Below, piece by piece: positions 21,801 to 31,812 of a stretch of DNA of 64,000 nt (positions are counted from its first letter, which is position 1; each line of letters opens with the position of its first letter). The position numbers were made by a program, and so were the translations under genes. The notes under the pieces were generated by a model that worked only from the letters and a program-made list of their open reading frames with translations, made no database searches and was not told where the DNA came from. The stretch is taken from assembly GCF_016097555.1 (NCBI RefSeq), contig NC_054702.1, positions 64,153,682-64,217,681 on the forward strand, in the 5' to 3' direction. The DNA comes from Gigantopelta aegis. Its lineage: Eukaryota > Mollusca > Gastropoda > Neomphalida > Peltospiridae.

Positions 21801-23765
21801 CTAATCGGAAAGAGTAGCCCATGTAGTGGCGACAGCGGGTTTCCTCTCAAAATCTGTGTGGTCCTTAACCATATGTCTGACGCCATATAACCGTAAATAA
21901 AATGTGTTGAGTGCGTCGTTAAATAAAACATTTCTTTCTTTCTTTCTTGTTTATGGGTCCATTCATTATTGGTGGCATTTATGTTGGGGTTTTTTACTTA
22001 GCCCAGTGGTAAACCGTTCGATTGACGCGCAGTCAGTCTAGGATTGATTCCCGGCGGTGGACCTCAACTGGTGTAAGAAATGCCGTGGTATGTGCTTATA
22101 AAAGATCTTTGCTGCTTCTCGGAAAATGTAGCCTTTTACATTGCGGCAGCGGGTTTCCTCTCTCAATATCAGTGTGGTCCTTAATATCATATAACCGTAA
22201 TCAAAATGTGTTGAGTTCGTCAAATGAAACATTCCTTCCTTCCAAGGGGCGGGACATGGCCCAGTGGTAAAGTGCTCTCGGTCTAGGATCGATCCCCGGC
22301 GGTGGGCCCGTTGGGCTATTTCTCGTTCAGGGCTACGCACCACGACTGGTATACAAAAGGTCATCGTATGTGTTATTCTGTCTGTGGGATGGTGTATAAA
22401 AGATTCCTTACCAGTAATAGAAGCATGTCTCTAAGACTAAATGAATACCTGACTATGACAATGTCACAACTCCACCAACAAAATAACAGCACAATTCTAG
22501 GAGATGTGCCACTGTTTTACTCAGCAGAACTATCTAAGCCAATCTAATTAAAATTAGCTCCACTATTACATGTGGATCTAACACCAGCCAGTTGGAGCTC
22601 ATGTTCACCAATCAAAACCTTACTTGCAGAATCCTGCCAGTGATTTAAAACTAACAACACTGCTTAGTCCCCAATGTCCAGGTAACATTTCGTCTGTAAA
22701 TAATAATTTAAATATTGACCAATCACACTTCTCCTTTTATAACGTTATTTGGGAGCATACAAATTCTAAAAATATCGGGCGAGTCTATTTTAGTGGCCGC
22801 AGTACAGCGAACCATACCAATACATACGGGGTGGGTTATCAGTCTTCAATTTTACATTAAAAATTATTTATTTATTTATATAAAAAAACCTAACTAAATC
22901 AGTCTTCAATTTTACATTACAAATTATTTATTTTATAAAATAAAACATGTTTTAAAGCATTCGTATTTCACACGAAACATGTCGTATACCCTCAGGATAA
23001 TTCGGAATGTTTTCAAATTATTTTTAAATCACTGGCAGGATTCTGCAAGTAAGGTTTTGATTGGTGGACATGAGCTTCAACTGGCTGGTGTTAGATCCAC
23101 ATGTAATAGTGGAGCTAATTTTAATTAGATTGTATCTAAGCATGCTTTATTAAATTCTATTGACTTGGAGTCTTGAGTTGTGTTATTATTTTACTCAGAC
23201 AGTTAGATTGACACCACGTGTTATTCTAGTGCTAAATCAGTTTTTGACGAATGTGGATTTGGCATGTTGTTATAGTCAGATATTCAAATGTCAGAATTAT
23301 CAAATGATTGACATCCAATAGCCGATGATCAATAAAGCAGTGTGCTCTAGTGGTGTCGTTATTAAATAAAACAAACTTTCCCTATATTCCTTTATTGGTA
23401 CCATAGTTTTATGGCGTTATTATTTGTGTCACACTTCGTGGTTTTCCCTCTAAAAAGCCCTCGTAGAAACAAAGAAACAAAGGTTTGATAGACTTAAAAT
23501 TTCCGTAAGACATTTGCGTGTTAAAGTTCGAGGCGCACCGTTAAATATTTACAGAGTAAAAACAGTAGTAATATGTGACATGGGTTATTTGTGAAATTAC
23601 TATCATCCGTTGCCAATAACTTCAGCGAAAATGAGGATTGCTAATAAAAACGTTCATGAAATCGCTTAAATGGTATGTGCATTTTGTTCCAAACAAATAG
23701 GGCCTACCTGCATTAACTGGTCCAATAATGAGTATTTTTATCGGCACTGAAGAACTGCCCCCCAT
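18680..23765 (-). CDS. ARF-like small GTPase, divergent, gene 1 (3 exons, 177 aa)
   Basis: Exons 23,765-23,708, 20,922-20,602 and 18,834-18,680 join through GT/AG phase-1 introns into one open frame. The start MGGSSS has Gly2 for N-myristoylation and a good Kozak context, but the usual ARF amphipathic helix is nearly absent (14 residues before G1). G1 is GPVNAGKT (15-22), the switch-I Thr is PT41, followed by YNVEI as in ARF. G3 is Y-D62-L-C-G65-K66, so DxxG is kept but the catalytic Gln is Lys. IEEAKKDLEQL and VPILVVAN match the ARF fold. G4 is N121-M-V-N instead of NKxD, and no SA/CAT G5 is visible near ICRLRKNNQ. A paralog lies at 34,655-49,445. I infer a membrane-attached protein with weakened or altered nucleotide binding; its cellular role is unknown. 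Intact frames across three exons argue against a pseudogene. Confidence 0.88.
18850..19260 (-). other. Intron 2 segment conserved between the two ARF-like genes
   Basis: Blocks such as cggatatgttgaatgtat, gacgacaatagtaaca and ttcagagataacgggtagcg recur in order at 34,870-35,165. This shows the intron was copied with the gene. No gene of its own. Confidence 0.85.
19261..19560. repeat. About 130-bp-unit dispersed repeat with CAGA-rich end
   Basis: The unit includes cccaacacattttcatatct, gggccatatctgtgtc and acagtacataataaagctat. It ends in a (GGACA/GACA)n run. Related blocks lie at 19,940-20,332, 37,240-37,540, 44,150-44,284 plus 45,603-45,710, and 46,010-46,340. The open frames in it are repeat products. 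Confidence 0.7.
19627..19846 (-). repeat. SINE A with internal head deletion
   Basis: The A tail (reverse of tttgtttaacgacgccatta) and central domain are present; the head is shortened. The target duplication tagtctaattga flanks it. Confidence 0.85.
19940..20332. repeat. 130-bp-unit dispersed repeat
   Basis: It carries tacatgtcccctaccaaac, cgtatcttctaagttcaaga and further partial units. A (TA)n lies at 20,158-20,176. The same block begins at 44,150 in the second ARF-like gene. Confidence 0.7.
20333..20566 (+). repeat. SINE A, 5'-truncated
   Basis: It starts at aggcccaatgggctatttct and runs through the central domain to aacaaaacacacttt. It ends 36 bp before exon 2 of ARF-like gene 1. Confidence 0.85.
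20602..20922 (-). CDS. ARF-like gene 1, exon 2 (G-domain core)
   Basis: A 321-bp exon, acceptor CTTTCAG before 20,922 and donor GTAATT after 20,602. It carries the Lys-Thr of G1, switch I, DLCGK (G3) and NMVN (G4). It has the same length as its paralog exon at 47,157-47,477, with no indels. Confidence 0.9.
20923..21552 (-). other. Intron 1 of ARF-like gene 1, proximal part
   Basis: Unique-looking sequence without a gene. The open frames on both strands have no recognisable domain. Confidence 0.4.
21553..21946 (+). repeat. SINE head B / tail B, full length
   Basis: Very well preserved, with box-B-like gggttcggatcccagtcg and a CTTT tail. The perfect 13-bp duplication ttgtttatgggtc (21,540-21,552 and 21,947-21,959) marks a fairly recent insertion. 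Confidence 0.93.
21998..22240 (+). repeat. Chimeric SINE, head A / tail B
   Basis: Head A (agcccagtggtaaaccgttc, cagtctaggattgattccc) is followed by a shortened centre and a B tail (gcggcagcgggtttcctctc, gtgttgagttcgtcaaatg). Confidence 0.8.
22246..23388 (+). repeat. SINE A split by a MULE-like MITE region
   Basis: Head and centre lie at about 22,246-22,443; the tail, with gacatccaatagccgatgat and ctctagtggtgtcgtt, lies at about 23,283-23,388. The same SINE, with the same downstream flank (cctttattggta, then ggcgttatt), is at 48,254-48,882 in ARF-like gene 2. It therefore predates the gene duplication. Confidence 0.8.
22540..23132. mobile_element. 593-bp MULE-like MITE
   Basis: The roughly 120-bp inverted arms start CAATCTAATTAAAATTAGCT and end AGCTAATTTTAATTAGATTG. 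It has the perfect 9-bp target duplication tatctaagc (22,531-22,539 and 23,133-23,141). There is no transposase. A copy of identical length is at 36,275-36,867. Confidence 0.92.
23708..23765 (-). CDS. ARF-like gene 1, exon 1 (N-terminus)
   Basis: 58 bp encode MGGSSSVPIKILIIGPVNA plus the first base of Gly20; the donor is GTAGGC. The next exon supplies GKT, completing the P-loop. Confidence 0.85.
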
Positions 23766-23990
23766 CACAATGGCCCTTTCATTTGACGGCAAGCAAGGTG
23801 TTTCAATTTAATGACCCCCCCCAAAACCCCCAACAAAATGTATTCGCGTTTGTATAATTTAATTTATGTATAAAAATACGTCATAATGTAAACAACAAGC
23901 AACGCAACAGTGGTGTTTTCTAATGACGTCATAAAGACGGGTTCACTCAGTACAGTTAACGTACTTATGTAGACATACTCAGTGGCGGAT
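23766..23990 (-). promoter_or_regulatory. Upstream region of ARF-like gene 1 with CRE-like TGACGTCA
   Basis: A palindromic TGACGTCA lies at 23,924-23,931, about 160 bp 5' of the ATG. The block aatgacgtcataaagacg plus gttcactcagtacagtta is conserved upstream of gene 2 (49,589-49,625). I infer a shared core promoter or enhancer; there is no expression evidence. Confidence 0.5.
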
Positions 23991-24175
23991 CCAGAAAATC
24001 CATTTAGGAGGCCCCCAATGACATGAGGCGGAATGCCAATGAAACTTTGGGGGAGGTTTGGAGGGGATCGTAAAAAAATGAAAATGAATATGCAATAAAG
24101 TTATAACTGTCTAAAAATGTAGGTGGGGGGGGGGAGGGGGCGGGCCCTGGCTCCCACTAGATCCGCCTCCGATAC
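23981..24175. mobile_element. MITE of the GGCGGATC family
   Basis: It starts CAGTGGCGGATCCAG and ends near TAGATCCGCCTCCG. The body shares atgacatgaggcggaatgcc with the 15,016 copy, in reverse orientation. Confidence 0.75.
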
Positions 24176-24569
24176 TACTACTACTACTATTACAAGATGG
24201 GGAGCCCAGAGCCTTGAGCTCAAACGACCGAGGTACTAAAATAACTGGTCTAACCTAATTAAACTTGGAGGTAGGCTACCAGTCAGAACCACTTCCAAAC
24301 TGCACACTACCAACCTTACAATGAGGTCATTTATATAGCGACAGACATGCCAACCGCTGCAAAAGCCCCCCCCCCCCCCCCAACGCTCCCAAAATGTGGG
24401 CTAACCAGATTAAATGAGCAAGTACATCCCACTGAATGTAAAATTACCCAAGCCACACAAATTGTCTGCTGAGTTGACCGTACCAGACACCCCAAATATT
24501 CACTCCCTAGACCCTCTGCAAGAACCGATCTAGCTCAAACATTGGAGATACCAGGTATAAATAAGTCAG

Positions 24570-24645
24570 TATAGGCCTACATGTATGTATGTATGTATGT
24601 ATGTGTATGTATGTATGTATGTATACATGTATATATGTATGTATG
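24570..24645. repeat. (GTAT)n microsatellite
   Basis: A simple repeat of GTAT with minor variants. Confidence 0.9.
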
Positions 24646-24734
24646 AGGAGAACAAAAATAACGTCGATTAGCTTATATTCTGAAACTGCCCCTGACATTT
24701 GTATAAAACATCACTCCTACATGATGTACAATTA

Positions 24735-25260
24735 CCCTACATGATTGCAGTTGTTGGCAAAACGTTCACTGCGGCGTCTGTAACCACGTTGTCGTCCATC
24801 ACGTCGCTGTAGAAGGAAACGTGACTCGTCGCTGAACCATACTCGCCGCCAGTTTCCCAAGTTCCACCCCCTGTACATTCGTGCACCAGCGAACACGTAA
24901 ATGTCGATGTTGACGTCGCAGGACGGGGCCAACATACGGTCTCCTAGCCCGTAAACCAACTTCTCTAAGTCGGTTCCGAATGGTTTGTGCAAACACCCTT
25001 CTCAAACCAGGTATAGACCAGCAGTGTTCGTTGCTGTGGCAGTTCGGTGACGCAAGTGCAGAACCCGGATGTAGCGAAGATGTGCTGTGCATTTCTGGGC
25101 CGGTCCTCAGCTGATTGAAACTGCTGGTACCTGTCCCAGAGACGTGAAATGGTGCTCTGATCGACGTTCATGTGGCGTGCAACTGCTGACTGCGATTCAC
25201 CTAGCTGGAGGCGGCCTATTGCATTGTTTCGATTCGGCAGGTTTAGTCTTGGCATCTTGC
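24735..25260 (-). pseudogene. Tc1/mariner-type transposase, broken
   Basis: It starts MPRLNLPNRNNAIGRLQ with an HTH region (SAVARHMNVDQSTISRLWDRY). In another frame come TIRNRLREVGLRARRPYVG and then, in a third, WFSDESRF (second catalytic Asp) and GYRRRSERFANN. At least two frameshifts separate these, and the last catalytic third is absent. It is a non-functional Tc1-family fragment with no clear TIRs. Confidence 0.9.
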
Positions 25261-25839
25261 AACTCCTCTACGTCGAAAAGGAAATGAGGCATCATTGCGA
25301 GCATCGCAGCTTTAAATACCCATCACTACGCCAATCTTTTCCCCGAGTTCCACGTGCATTCGCCAAAATCTGACCATTCCACGCCGATTTCCTGCAATTG
25401 TTGCACAGCGTGTCACAACGTGCCACAATGTGCGTTAAATTTGTTTTAGGGTGCATTTGGGCATGCTGTCCTATTCCAGGAACATTAACAAACATAGTCA
25501 TTCAGCAACATTGTACAAAAAGCCCCGATATTTTGTAAAATCAAACACTTTTCTTCTTTCCCTATCACCTATGCGTGTCTTTTTTGACAGAGTATATATA
25601 TATTAATTTTCATCCCCCGTTCCCTAAGCATTCCGCCCATGTCATTGGGGCCCCCTAAAGAAAGAAAAAAGAAAAAGAAATGAAAGAGGACTTGTTGCAT
25701 TCTTAAGGGACCACAAGTATCAGAATGAGGTGCCATAACACTTGGTCCCAAGTTCTTGGCACAAAGAATTTGTTGTAGTTTTTTCACTTTCTGTTTTAAT
25801 TTAATGAACATTTTAGAAATGATTCTTTAATGTGTACAT

Positions 25840-26280
25840 TCAGAACAAGATATTGTAGGGCATATTTCAAAAATGGTCAACACCAGGCCCAAAAATTCAA
25901 ATAGCAGCTCAAACTGGATTTTGCCTTCTATAAGTTTGTACATGTAAAAACAAATCCTGTTTAAGCTACTATAAATATTAGGAATTCCAGAAACACATGG
26001 TGTACAAACATTAATAATCTAGGCAAGAAAATGTAATTAATATCCAGTTTTATTCGTTAAAAGCCTTGTTAGTAGTGGGTATGTTTAAATGTCTGTAAAG
26101 TCAGGAATGCTCCTTTATTTAAGTCATGATTGTCATTTCTTAATAAAGTATGATGATGTCGAAAGCACTTTAAAATATATATCTAGGTGTGGTATAATGT
26201 GTTCATTAAAATTATGCTGCTTAAAAGTATGTCATTTTATTTCCATCCGACACCAAAACTAAAGTGCCTATAGAAGACAA
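25840..26280. repeat. Dispersed MITE-like repeat, copy 1
   Basis: Blocks ctataaatattaggaattc, gttaaaagccttgttag, gtcaggaatgctccttta and gtcatttcttaat recur in order at 30,430-30,790. The end resembles the tcaggaat-gtccctttaa arm of molluscan TIR elements as I recall them. Confidence 0.6.
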
Positions 26281-26653
26281 AGGGTTAATCAGGGAAATCT
26301 TATGAAAAAAAAAAAACCCCATTAGTTAATCAAAGGTTCTTCATATACTTTTGACTGAAAGTTGCATTGATTCTGTTAAGTTGACATCTTTGATTTCTAT
26401 CAATGACCAACACCAAAACTATCTAAACTTCACGAAGTCAAAATAGGTTAATTAAGGAACTTGTCTCCTCCTCCTCTTACAAAACCATGTTACTTTACTT
26501 CCTAATGTGGAATAGAAAATGTTGTCTAATTTCTTGAATATAATTTTGACGCATAATTTAGAACGATTCATCGAAATTGAAAATGGAGTTAATCGGTTGA
26601 TTTGACGTAGTTGATCGAAAGGTAGCTACTTGCTGAAACCTTTTTGGATTGGG

Positions 26654-26889
26654 CATGGGCGTCGATCGGTGGGGGACAGGGGGCACACATCCCCCTCACT
26701 TTTTAACGCCGGTGGACAGTGTATATAAATGTCCCCCTCCCCCATTTTTCTTTTATCACACACACACACACACACACAAAATGATCTACACATTAATTAG
26801 GCATTGTGAAAAGAACAGCCGATGCCAAATAATGCACTTAAAGACTACCAAGATTCAAGTTCTTTCCTGACAATGTAACCCCTGATTAA

Positions 26890-26932
<43 letters not shown>

Positions 26933-26966
26933 CGCACACACTTTTAAAACCGGATTGACGCCCATG
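26654..26966. mobile_element. hAT-like MITE with CA-rich body
   Basis: The ends CATGGGCGTCGATC and GATTGACGCCCATG are inverted. The perfect 8-bp duplication ggattggg (26,646-26,653 and 26,967-26,974) flanks it. The inside has C runs and two (CA)n stretches. A second copy is at 49,984-50,472. Confidence 0.88.
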
Positions 26967-27159
26967 GGATTGGGTAGAGTGTGCTGGTATTCTTTGTCCG
27001 ACTATCTCTGTGTGAGTGCAAGTGCGTACAAGGGAGCCAATTTTCTTTTGCCTGGCTCCCTATGGAACGTAGTGCAGTTGTACTGGGCCATTAAAGGTAG
27101 TTCGGATGCATGGTTATCACAAGTCAATGCATCATGTGTGATAGTGATGTATTATTGTA

Positions 27160-28510
27160 TGAATGAATGTTTGTTTAACGACACCCCAGCACAAAAATAT
27201 ATATCGGCTATTGGGTGTCACAAATGGTAAGTATATGGAAATATTATATATATATATATTCATGTAAAACCACAGTGTAAGGAGCTGTGGGGAAAAGTAT
27301 AATATAATACATAAAATGAAGGTAAGTATATTTTAAAAATTTAAGTCAAAGTGTTTTAAAAACTTTACAATTAATTCTGGATGTAATTTAAACGATTCCA
27401 AAACATTTATGTTGCCAAATATATCATTTCTCGTCGGCTTGAGATGATCACACTCTACCAAAATGTGGTGCACAATCAGTGTACACTGACAATGTTCACT
27501 GAGGAGGAGGGTCCTTCTTTAAAATAAATGAATGCGTCAAATATGTATGGCCGATGCGGGCACGGCACAAGACTACTTCATCCTTCCTGCACCGCCTGTA
27601 GGATGACTGCCACTCTCCTAGAACTGCCTTGACAGAATGAAGCTTATTCGCAACCGCACCATCCCAATCGTCTTGCCAAGTCGAAAATATATATTGGTTA
27701 ATATGAAATTTAAAATCACTGTAGGAGACACTAACATGGACACAGGGCAAGTTCAAAGCAGACTTGGCATCAACATCTGCCTTTTCGTTACTCTTAATGC
27801 CAATATGGCTGGGTGGGTACCCAACAAAATATAACATCTTTATTGGCAATTGATGAAAGGACACACTTTCGTATCACCATCGCAACTAAGGGATGCTCCA
27901 ATTTCATGTACTGTAGAGCTTGGAGACACGAACGTGAGTCTGTAAAAATAATATACTTGGATGCACATGAATCCTTATTCTGTTCCAGGGCTTTAATGAT
28001 TGCCCAAATTTCAGCAGTAAAGACTGATGCTGAATCGGGCAATCTCATGGAAATTATTGCGTCTGATGGAAAACCTGTAGCACAAGCCACATGATTCCCA
28101 TCCTGTGATCCGTCTGTGTAAACAGGAATGTAATCACAGTACCGCTCTTGGATTTCCATGAAATGTTGTTTATAAATAACTGCATCTGAATGAATGAATG
28201 AATGTTTAACGACACCCCAGCACGAAAAATACATCGGCTATTGGCTATGGTAATGCAAACAAATAAGGTGATGATCAACATCAATACAAAAATTCAAGAT
28301 TTAAATAAAAACAGTGTAAAGAACTGTGCAAAAATATAAATATCACAGATAGATGCTGACTTTTACTAAAAATTTCAAAGAGAATGTTACACCCCTGCAC
28401 CACGGTAAGGTTACAGCACGCGCAGGGGTAACTGCATCTGTGCGATCTTTCTTTAGATGCACAAGATCGAATACAATATTTGGTGGTTTGATACACTAAG
28501 GTGGCAAAAT
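27160..28510 (-). mobile_element. LINE 3' portion (RNase H type), copy 1, split by a small retroposon
   Basis: Read on the - strand: RNase H (IPVYTDGSQDG, FTAEIWAIIKAL, IIFTDSRSCLQAL, then SNEKADVDAKSAL), followed by a WQDDWDGAVANKLH and RIGHTYLTHSFILKK domain. A 3' UTR ends in CGTTAAACAAACATTCATTC. The 5' part of the LINE is missing and the ORF is frameshifted. A 240-bp retroposon sits at 28,189-28,428. RNase H-bearing non-LTR families include the I/Nimb/Jockey groups; I cannot place it further. Confidence 0.85.
28189..28428 (-). repeat. SINE-like retroposon with LINE-derived 3' half
   Basis: Its - strand starts CCCCTGCGCGTGCTGTAACC, has a roughly 80-bp head, then about 170 bp nearly identical to the LINE 3' UTR ending in CATTCATTC. 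It is inserted in the LINE with the perfect 12-bp duplication taactgcatctg (28,177-28,188 and 28,429-28,440). Confidence 0.88.
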
Positions 28511-28544
28511 AAAATATGAAGACGTTTCCAAAATGTATTATTGT

Positions 28545-28574
28545 ATGTGTGTATGTATGTATATATATATATAT

Positions 28575-28624
<50 letters not shown>

Positions 28625-28800
28625 ATGTGTGTGTGTGTGTATATATCTTGATTCTTTTTTTTTTAAGTACCCCACAGGTTAAATAACGTTGTTTTGTTTT
28701 CAGTCCAATGATACCTATATATAGATTTTAAAATACTACTTCTCATGGAGAATACGGAGAATATTTATATATTTATCACATAACTACTTTGCTAAAACAT
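28545..28800. repeat. (TG)n and segment related to the 3' flank of ARF-like gene 1
   Basis: (TG)n lies at 28,575-28,643. Then tatatagattttaaaatact and actacttctcatggagaata match 18,346-18,385. This may be the far edge of the duplicated block. Confidence 0.5.
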
Positions 28801-28849
28801 TGGACATGCCCATAACATAAATCATACTACTTTCACCTGTCAAAATTGT

Positions 28850-29315
28850 TTACAAACATGGCCACTTTTAAAATCGGAGATGTTGTTAGTACAGACAAAC
28901 ATGGAAGTAGCACCATTAAAGCTAATCTACCTGGCGGAAACTATATTGTTATGATTAATTCTAAAACCTGATTACCAAGAGAACCTATTTATAATGAGTC
29001 TCCCTATAAGGGAAATATTATCTTGCAGTAGAAGAAAGACAATTTATTACATAATTACTTTACATCTGGTGAAACCGCAAGTTTTGTTCTCACGTCGTTT
29101 TTCAATTGTGTCCAAATTGGTAGAAAATGTAATTCTTCACAAACACATGTTATCAATATTTCCGGAGGTATTAACACCATGTTTGCATGCAACATTAGTG
29201 GTGATAACATTGTGATAAATGTGTCGAAGCCTATAAGTCCTGTGGTTCCCTCTAAGGAATTATTTTTGACATGGACTCCGACTCTCAAAGCCAGTGACAT
29301 TCAAATCATGTGAGA
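28850..29315 (+). pseudogene. Unassigned decayed coding remnant
   Basis: Codon-like sequence starts at an ATG near 28,861 and continues to about 29,310 with regular composition (GC-balanced, Ser/Ile/Asn-rich, hinting at beta structure). It is broken, with a few breaks. I do not recognise the family; a mobile or virus-like origin cannot be excluded. Confidence 0.3.
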
Positions 29316-29527
29316 AAATCTGTTACAACACTGACATGCTGGCATTGTCGTCTTGCAAAAGAGAGCCAATACCAAATGATTGGCTAAGTACCCCACAGAT
29401 CCTGCAAAATATCGTCCCTATACCTGATACCCGTCGTTTCCATGGATGATAGTGCACAGAAATTCCACCAACAACATCAATGTTCCGCCGTTATATTTGA
29501 CCCCGTTTGTTGTTTGGATCTACAAAT

Positions 29528-30113
29528 CAGGGGCGGGAAGTAGCCCAGTGGTAAAGCGTTCGCTTGATGCGCGGTCGGTCTAGGATCGATCCCCGTAGGT
29601 GGACCCATTGGGATTTCTCGTTCCAACCAGTGCTCGTGGTATGTACTATCCTGTCTGTGGGATGGTGCATATAAAAGATCCCTTGCTGCTAATCGAAAAA
29701 GAGTAGCCCATGAAGTGGCGACAGCGGGTTTCCTCTCTCAGTATCTGTGTCCCCTGCGCGTGCTGTAACCTCACCGTGGTGCAGGGGTGTAACATTCTCT
29801 TTGAGAATGGCCAATACAGCACAAATTGAAGTTTAGAGTAAAATTCGGTGTCCGTACAATTCTGTGATATTTGTATTTGTATTTTTGCACAGTTCTTTAC
29901 ACTGTTTTTGTTTAAACCTTGAATTTTTATATTGATGTTGATCATCACTTTATTTATTTGCATTACCATAGTTTGACACCCAATAGCCGAGTATTTTTCG
30001 TGCGTCGTTAAATAAAATCATTCTCAGTATCTGTGTGGTCCTTAACCATATGTCTTACGCCATATAACCGTAAATAATATGTGTTGAGTGCGTCGTTAAA
30101 TAAAATATTTCCT
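29528..30113 (+). repeat. Chimeric SINE head A / tail B, split by a retroposon
   Basis: Head A (agcccagtggtaaagcgttc, ggtctaggatcgatcccc), the centre, then gcgacagcgggtttcctctc up to 29,750. The B tail resumes at 30,037 (ggtccttaaccatatgtct) and ends in CCTT repeats. The split is a 271-bp retroposon insertion. Confidence 0.9.
29751..30021 (+). repeat. SINE-like retroposon with LINE-derived 3' half, copy 2
   Basis: Same head as at 28,189-28,428 (CCCCTGCGCGTGCTGTAACC) and the same LINE 3' UTR-like half. It is flanked by the perfect 15-bp duplication tctcagtatctgtgt (29,736-29,750 and 30,022-30,036). Its end (gtgcgtcgttaaataaaatc) is closer to the SINE B end than to the LINE end. Confidence 0.9.
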
Positions 30114-30249
30114 TCCTTCCTTCCTGGATCTACAAATATGTCACCCGGAGATCAAATGGTGGTTCTTAGACGTTTCCGGTTTGTCTTGTTGGAGGGACTG
30201 TGTACTTGTTGAAACTTCAGTTGGTCTCTAAGACCTCGGACAGTGACAG

Positions 30250-30393
30250 TGCGTTGATATAATGCCATGTTAATGCGTTGATATAATGCCATGTTAATGC
30301 GTTGATATAATGCCATTTTAATGCGTTGATATAATGCCATGTTAATGCGTTGATATAATGCCATGTTAATGCGTTGATATAATGCCATGTTAA
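30250..30393. repeat. 24-bp minisatellite, six copies
   Basis: The unit gcgttgatataatgccatgt plus taat is repeated six times with one change. It reads as an open frame on the - strand (LYQRINMA repeats) only because 24 is a multiple of 3. Confidence 0.92.
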
Positions 30394-30429
30394 CAAAATA
30401 CTGGTCTTCAGCGCATGTTTGAAAAATTG

Positions 30430-30790
30430 TCAATACCATAACCAAACATTCAAATTAGCAGCTCAAACTAGATATTGACTTCAATAATTTCGTACATTTA
30501 AGTTACTATAAACATTATGAATACCAGAAACATATGATATACACACATTAATATTCTAAAGAAGAAAATTTAATTAATATTCAGTTTTATTAATTAAAAG
30601 CCTTGTTAGCCGGGGGCATGTTTAAATGTTTGTCAAGTCAGGAATTCCCTTTTAAGAGTCATGTCTGTCATTTCTTAATGAATTATAATGAGGAAGAAAG
30701 TACTTTAAAATATAAATCTAGGTTTGGTATATAACGTGTTACTTAAAATCAAACTGGTGAAATGTATGTAATTTTATTTCCATCTATTCT
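30430..30790. repeat. Dispersed MITE-like repeat, copy 2
   Basis: Homologous to 25,840-26,280 over about 350 bp, in the same orientation. Confidence 0.6.
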
Positions 30791-31420
30791 ATTGCATCCA
30801 AAGTTATTATCTTTACAGATTCACTTTCGTGTCTACAAACTTTACGTAATATGAAGCTGGAGCATCCCTTAATTGGGATGGTGATACGAAAGTGCGTCAG
30901 TTTATCCATTGCCAATAAAAACATTATATTTTGTTAGATGCCCAGCCATGTTGCCATCATGGGTAATGAAAAGGCAGATTCAGCTGCCAAGTCTGCTTTG
31001 GATTTACATCATACTGATTTTAAACATAGTATTAACCTATTTATCTTTTCGACTTGGCAAGATGAGTGGGACGGTGCGATTGCGAACAAGCTTCATGCTG
31101 TCAAGCTAGTCCTGAGAGAGTGGCAGTCCTCTTATAGGCAGTGCAGGAAGGATAAAATAGTCTTGCATCGTGCTCGCATCGGCCATATCTACTTGACCCA
31201 TTCATTTATTCTGAAGAAGAATCCTCCACCTCAATGTGAGCACTGTCGGTGTACTCTGACGGTACACCACATTTTGATGGAGTGAAATCATCTGAAAGAA
31301 ACTAGAAAAGATTTATTTTGTAAAAGAAATGTCCTTTCGATTCCATCCAGAACTTTTATTACAGTTTCTTCGAGATACTGACTTTTGTTCTAAATTTTAT
31401 TTTTTACCTATCTGTGATAT
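30791..31420 (+). mobile_element. LINE fragment (RNase H end and C-terminal domain), copy 2
   Basis: It starts within RNase H (IFTDSLSCLQ-like) and continues as MPSHVAIMGNEKADSAAKSA, WQDEWDGAIANKLH, RIGHIYLTHSFILKK, PPPQCEHC and LTVHHILME. The CxxC and HxxxE (normally C) residues resemble the zinc-knuckle end of such LINE ORFs. It has a premature stop before the PSH motif and is 5'-truncated. It lacks the CATT tail. Confidence 0.85.
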
Positions 31421-31437
31421 TTCTCTCTCTCTCAAAA

Positions 31438-31518
31438 ACAACAACAACAACAAAAAACAAACAAAAATTAAAAGTTTAACCACTAATGTGCAACTTTATG
31501 ATTTTCATTGACGTTCCT

Positions 31519-31596
<78 letters not shown>

Positions 31597-31702
31597 GTTC
31601 TTTACCACACGAGTCCAGGATTGATTCATCAGAACCCAGGTTCTACGAAATCGAGCTCGAACAGCGACTCAAATCGCTGCTGAACCGGTTTATCCTAGTA
31701 GC
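31438..31702. repeat. Repeat with internal (TC)n, copy 1
   Basis: acaacaacaaaaaacaaac, gtttaaccactaatgtgcaa, then (TC)n at 31,523-31,592, then ccacacgagtccaggattga to ggtttatcctagtagcc. An almost identical copy is at 50,149-50,406. Family unknown. Confidence 0.8.
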
Positions 31703-31812
31703 CGCGGTGATGTGTACACAATATATATCCTGGAAAGGAGGCCCCGTTGTTATTTGTGCTGCAGTCCCCGCGGATCCTTAAACCAGCTCTGAATCGCTGC
31801 ACAGTTACACCA

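Noticed and set aside
30152-30445. 97-codon frame with LYQRINMA repeats
   Set aside because: A 24-bp tandem repeat read through.
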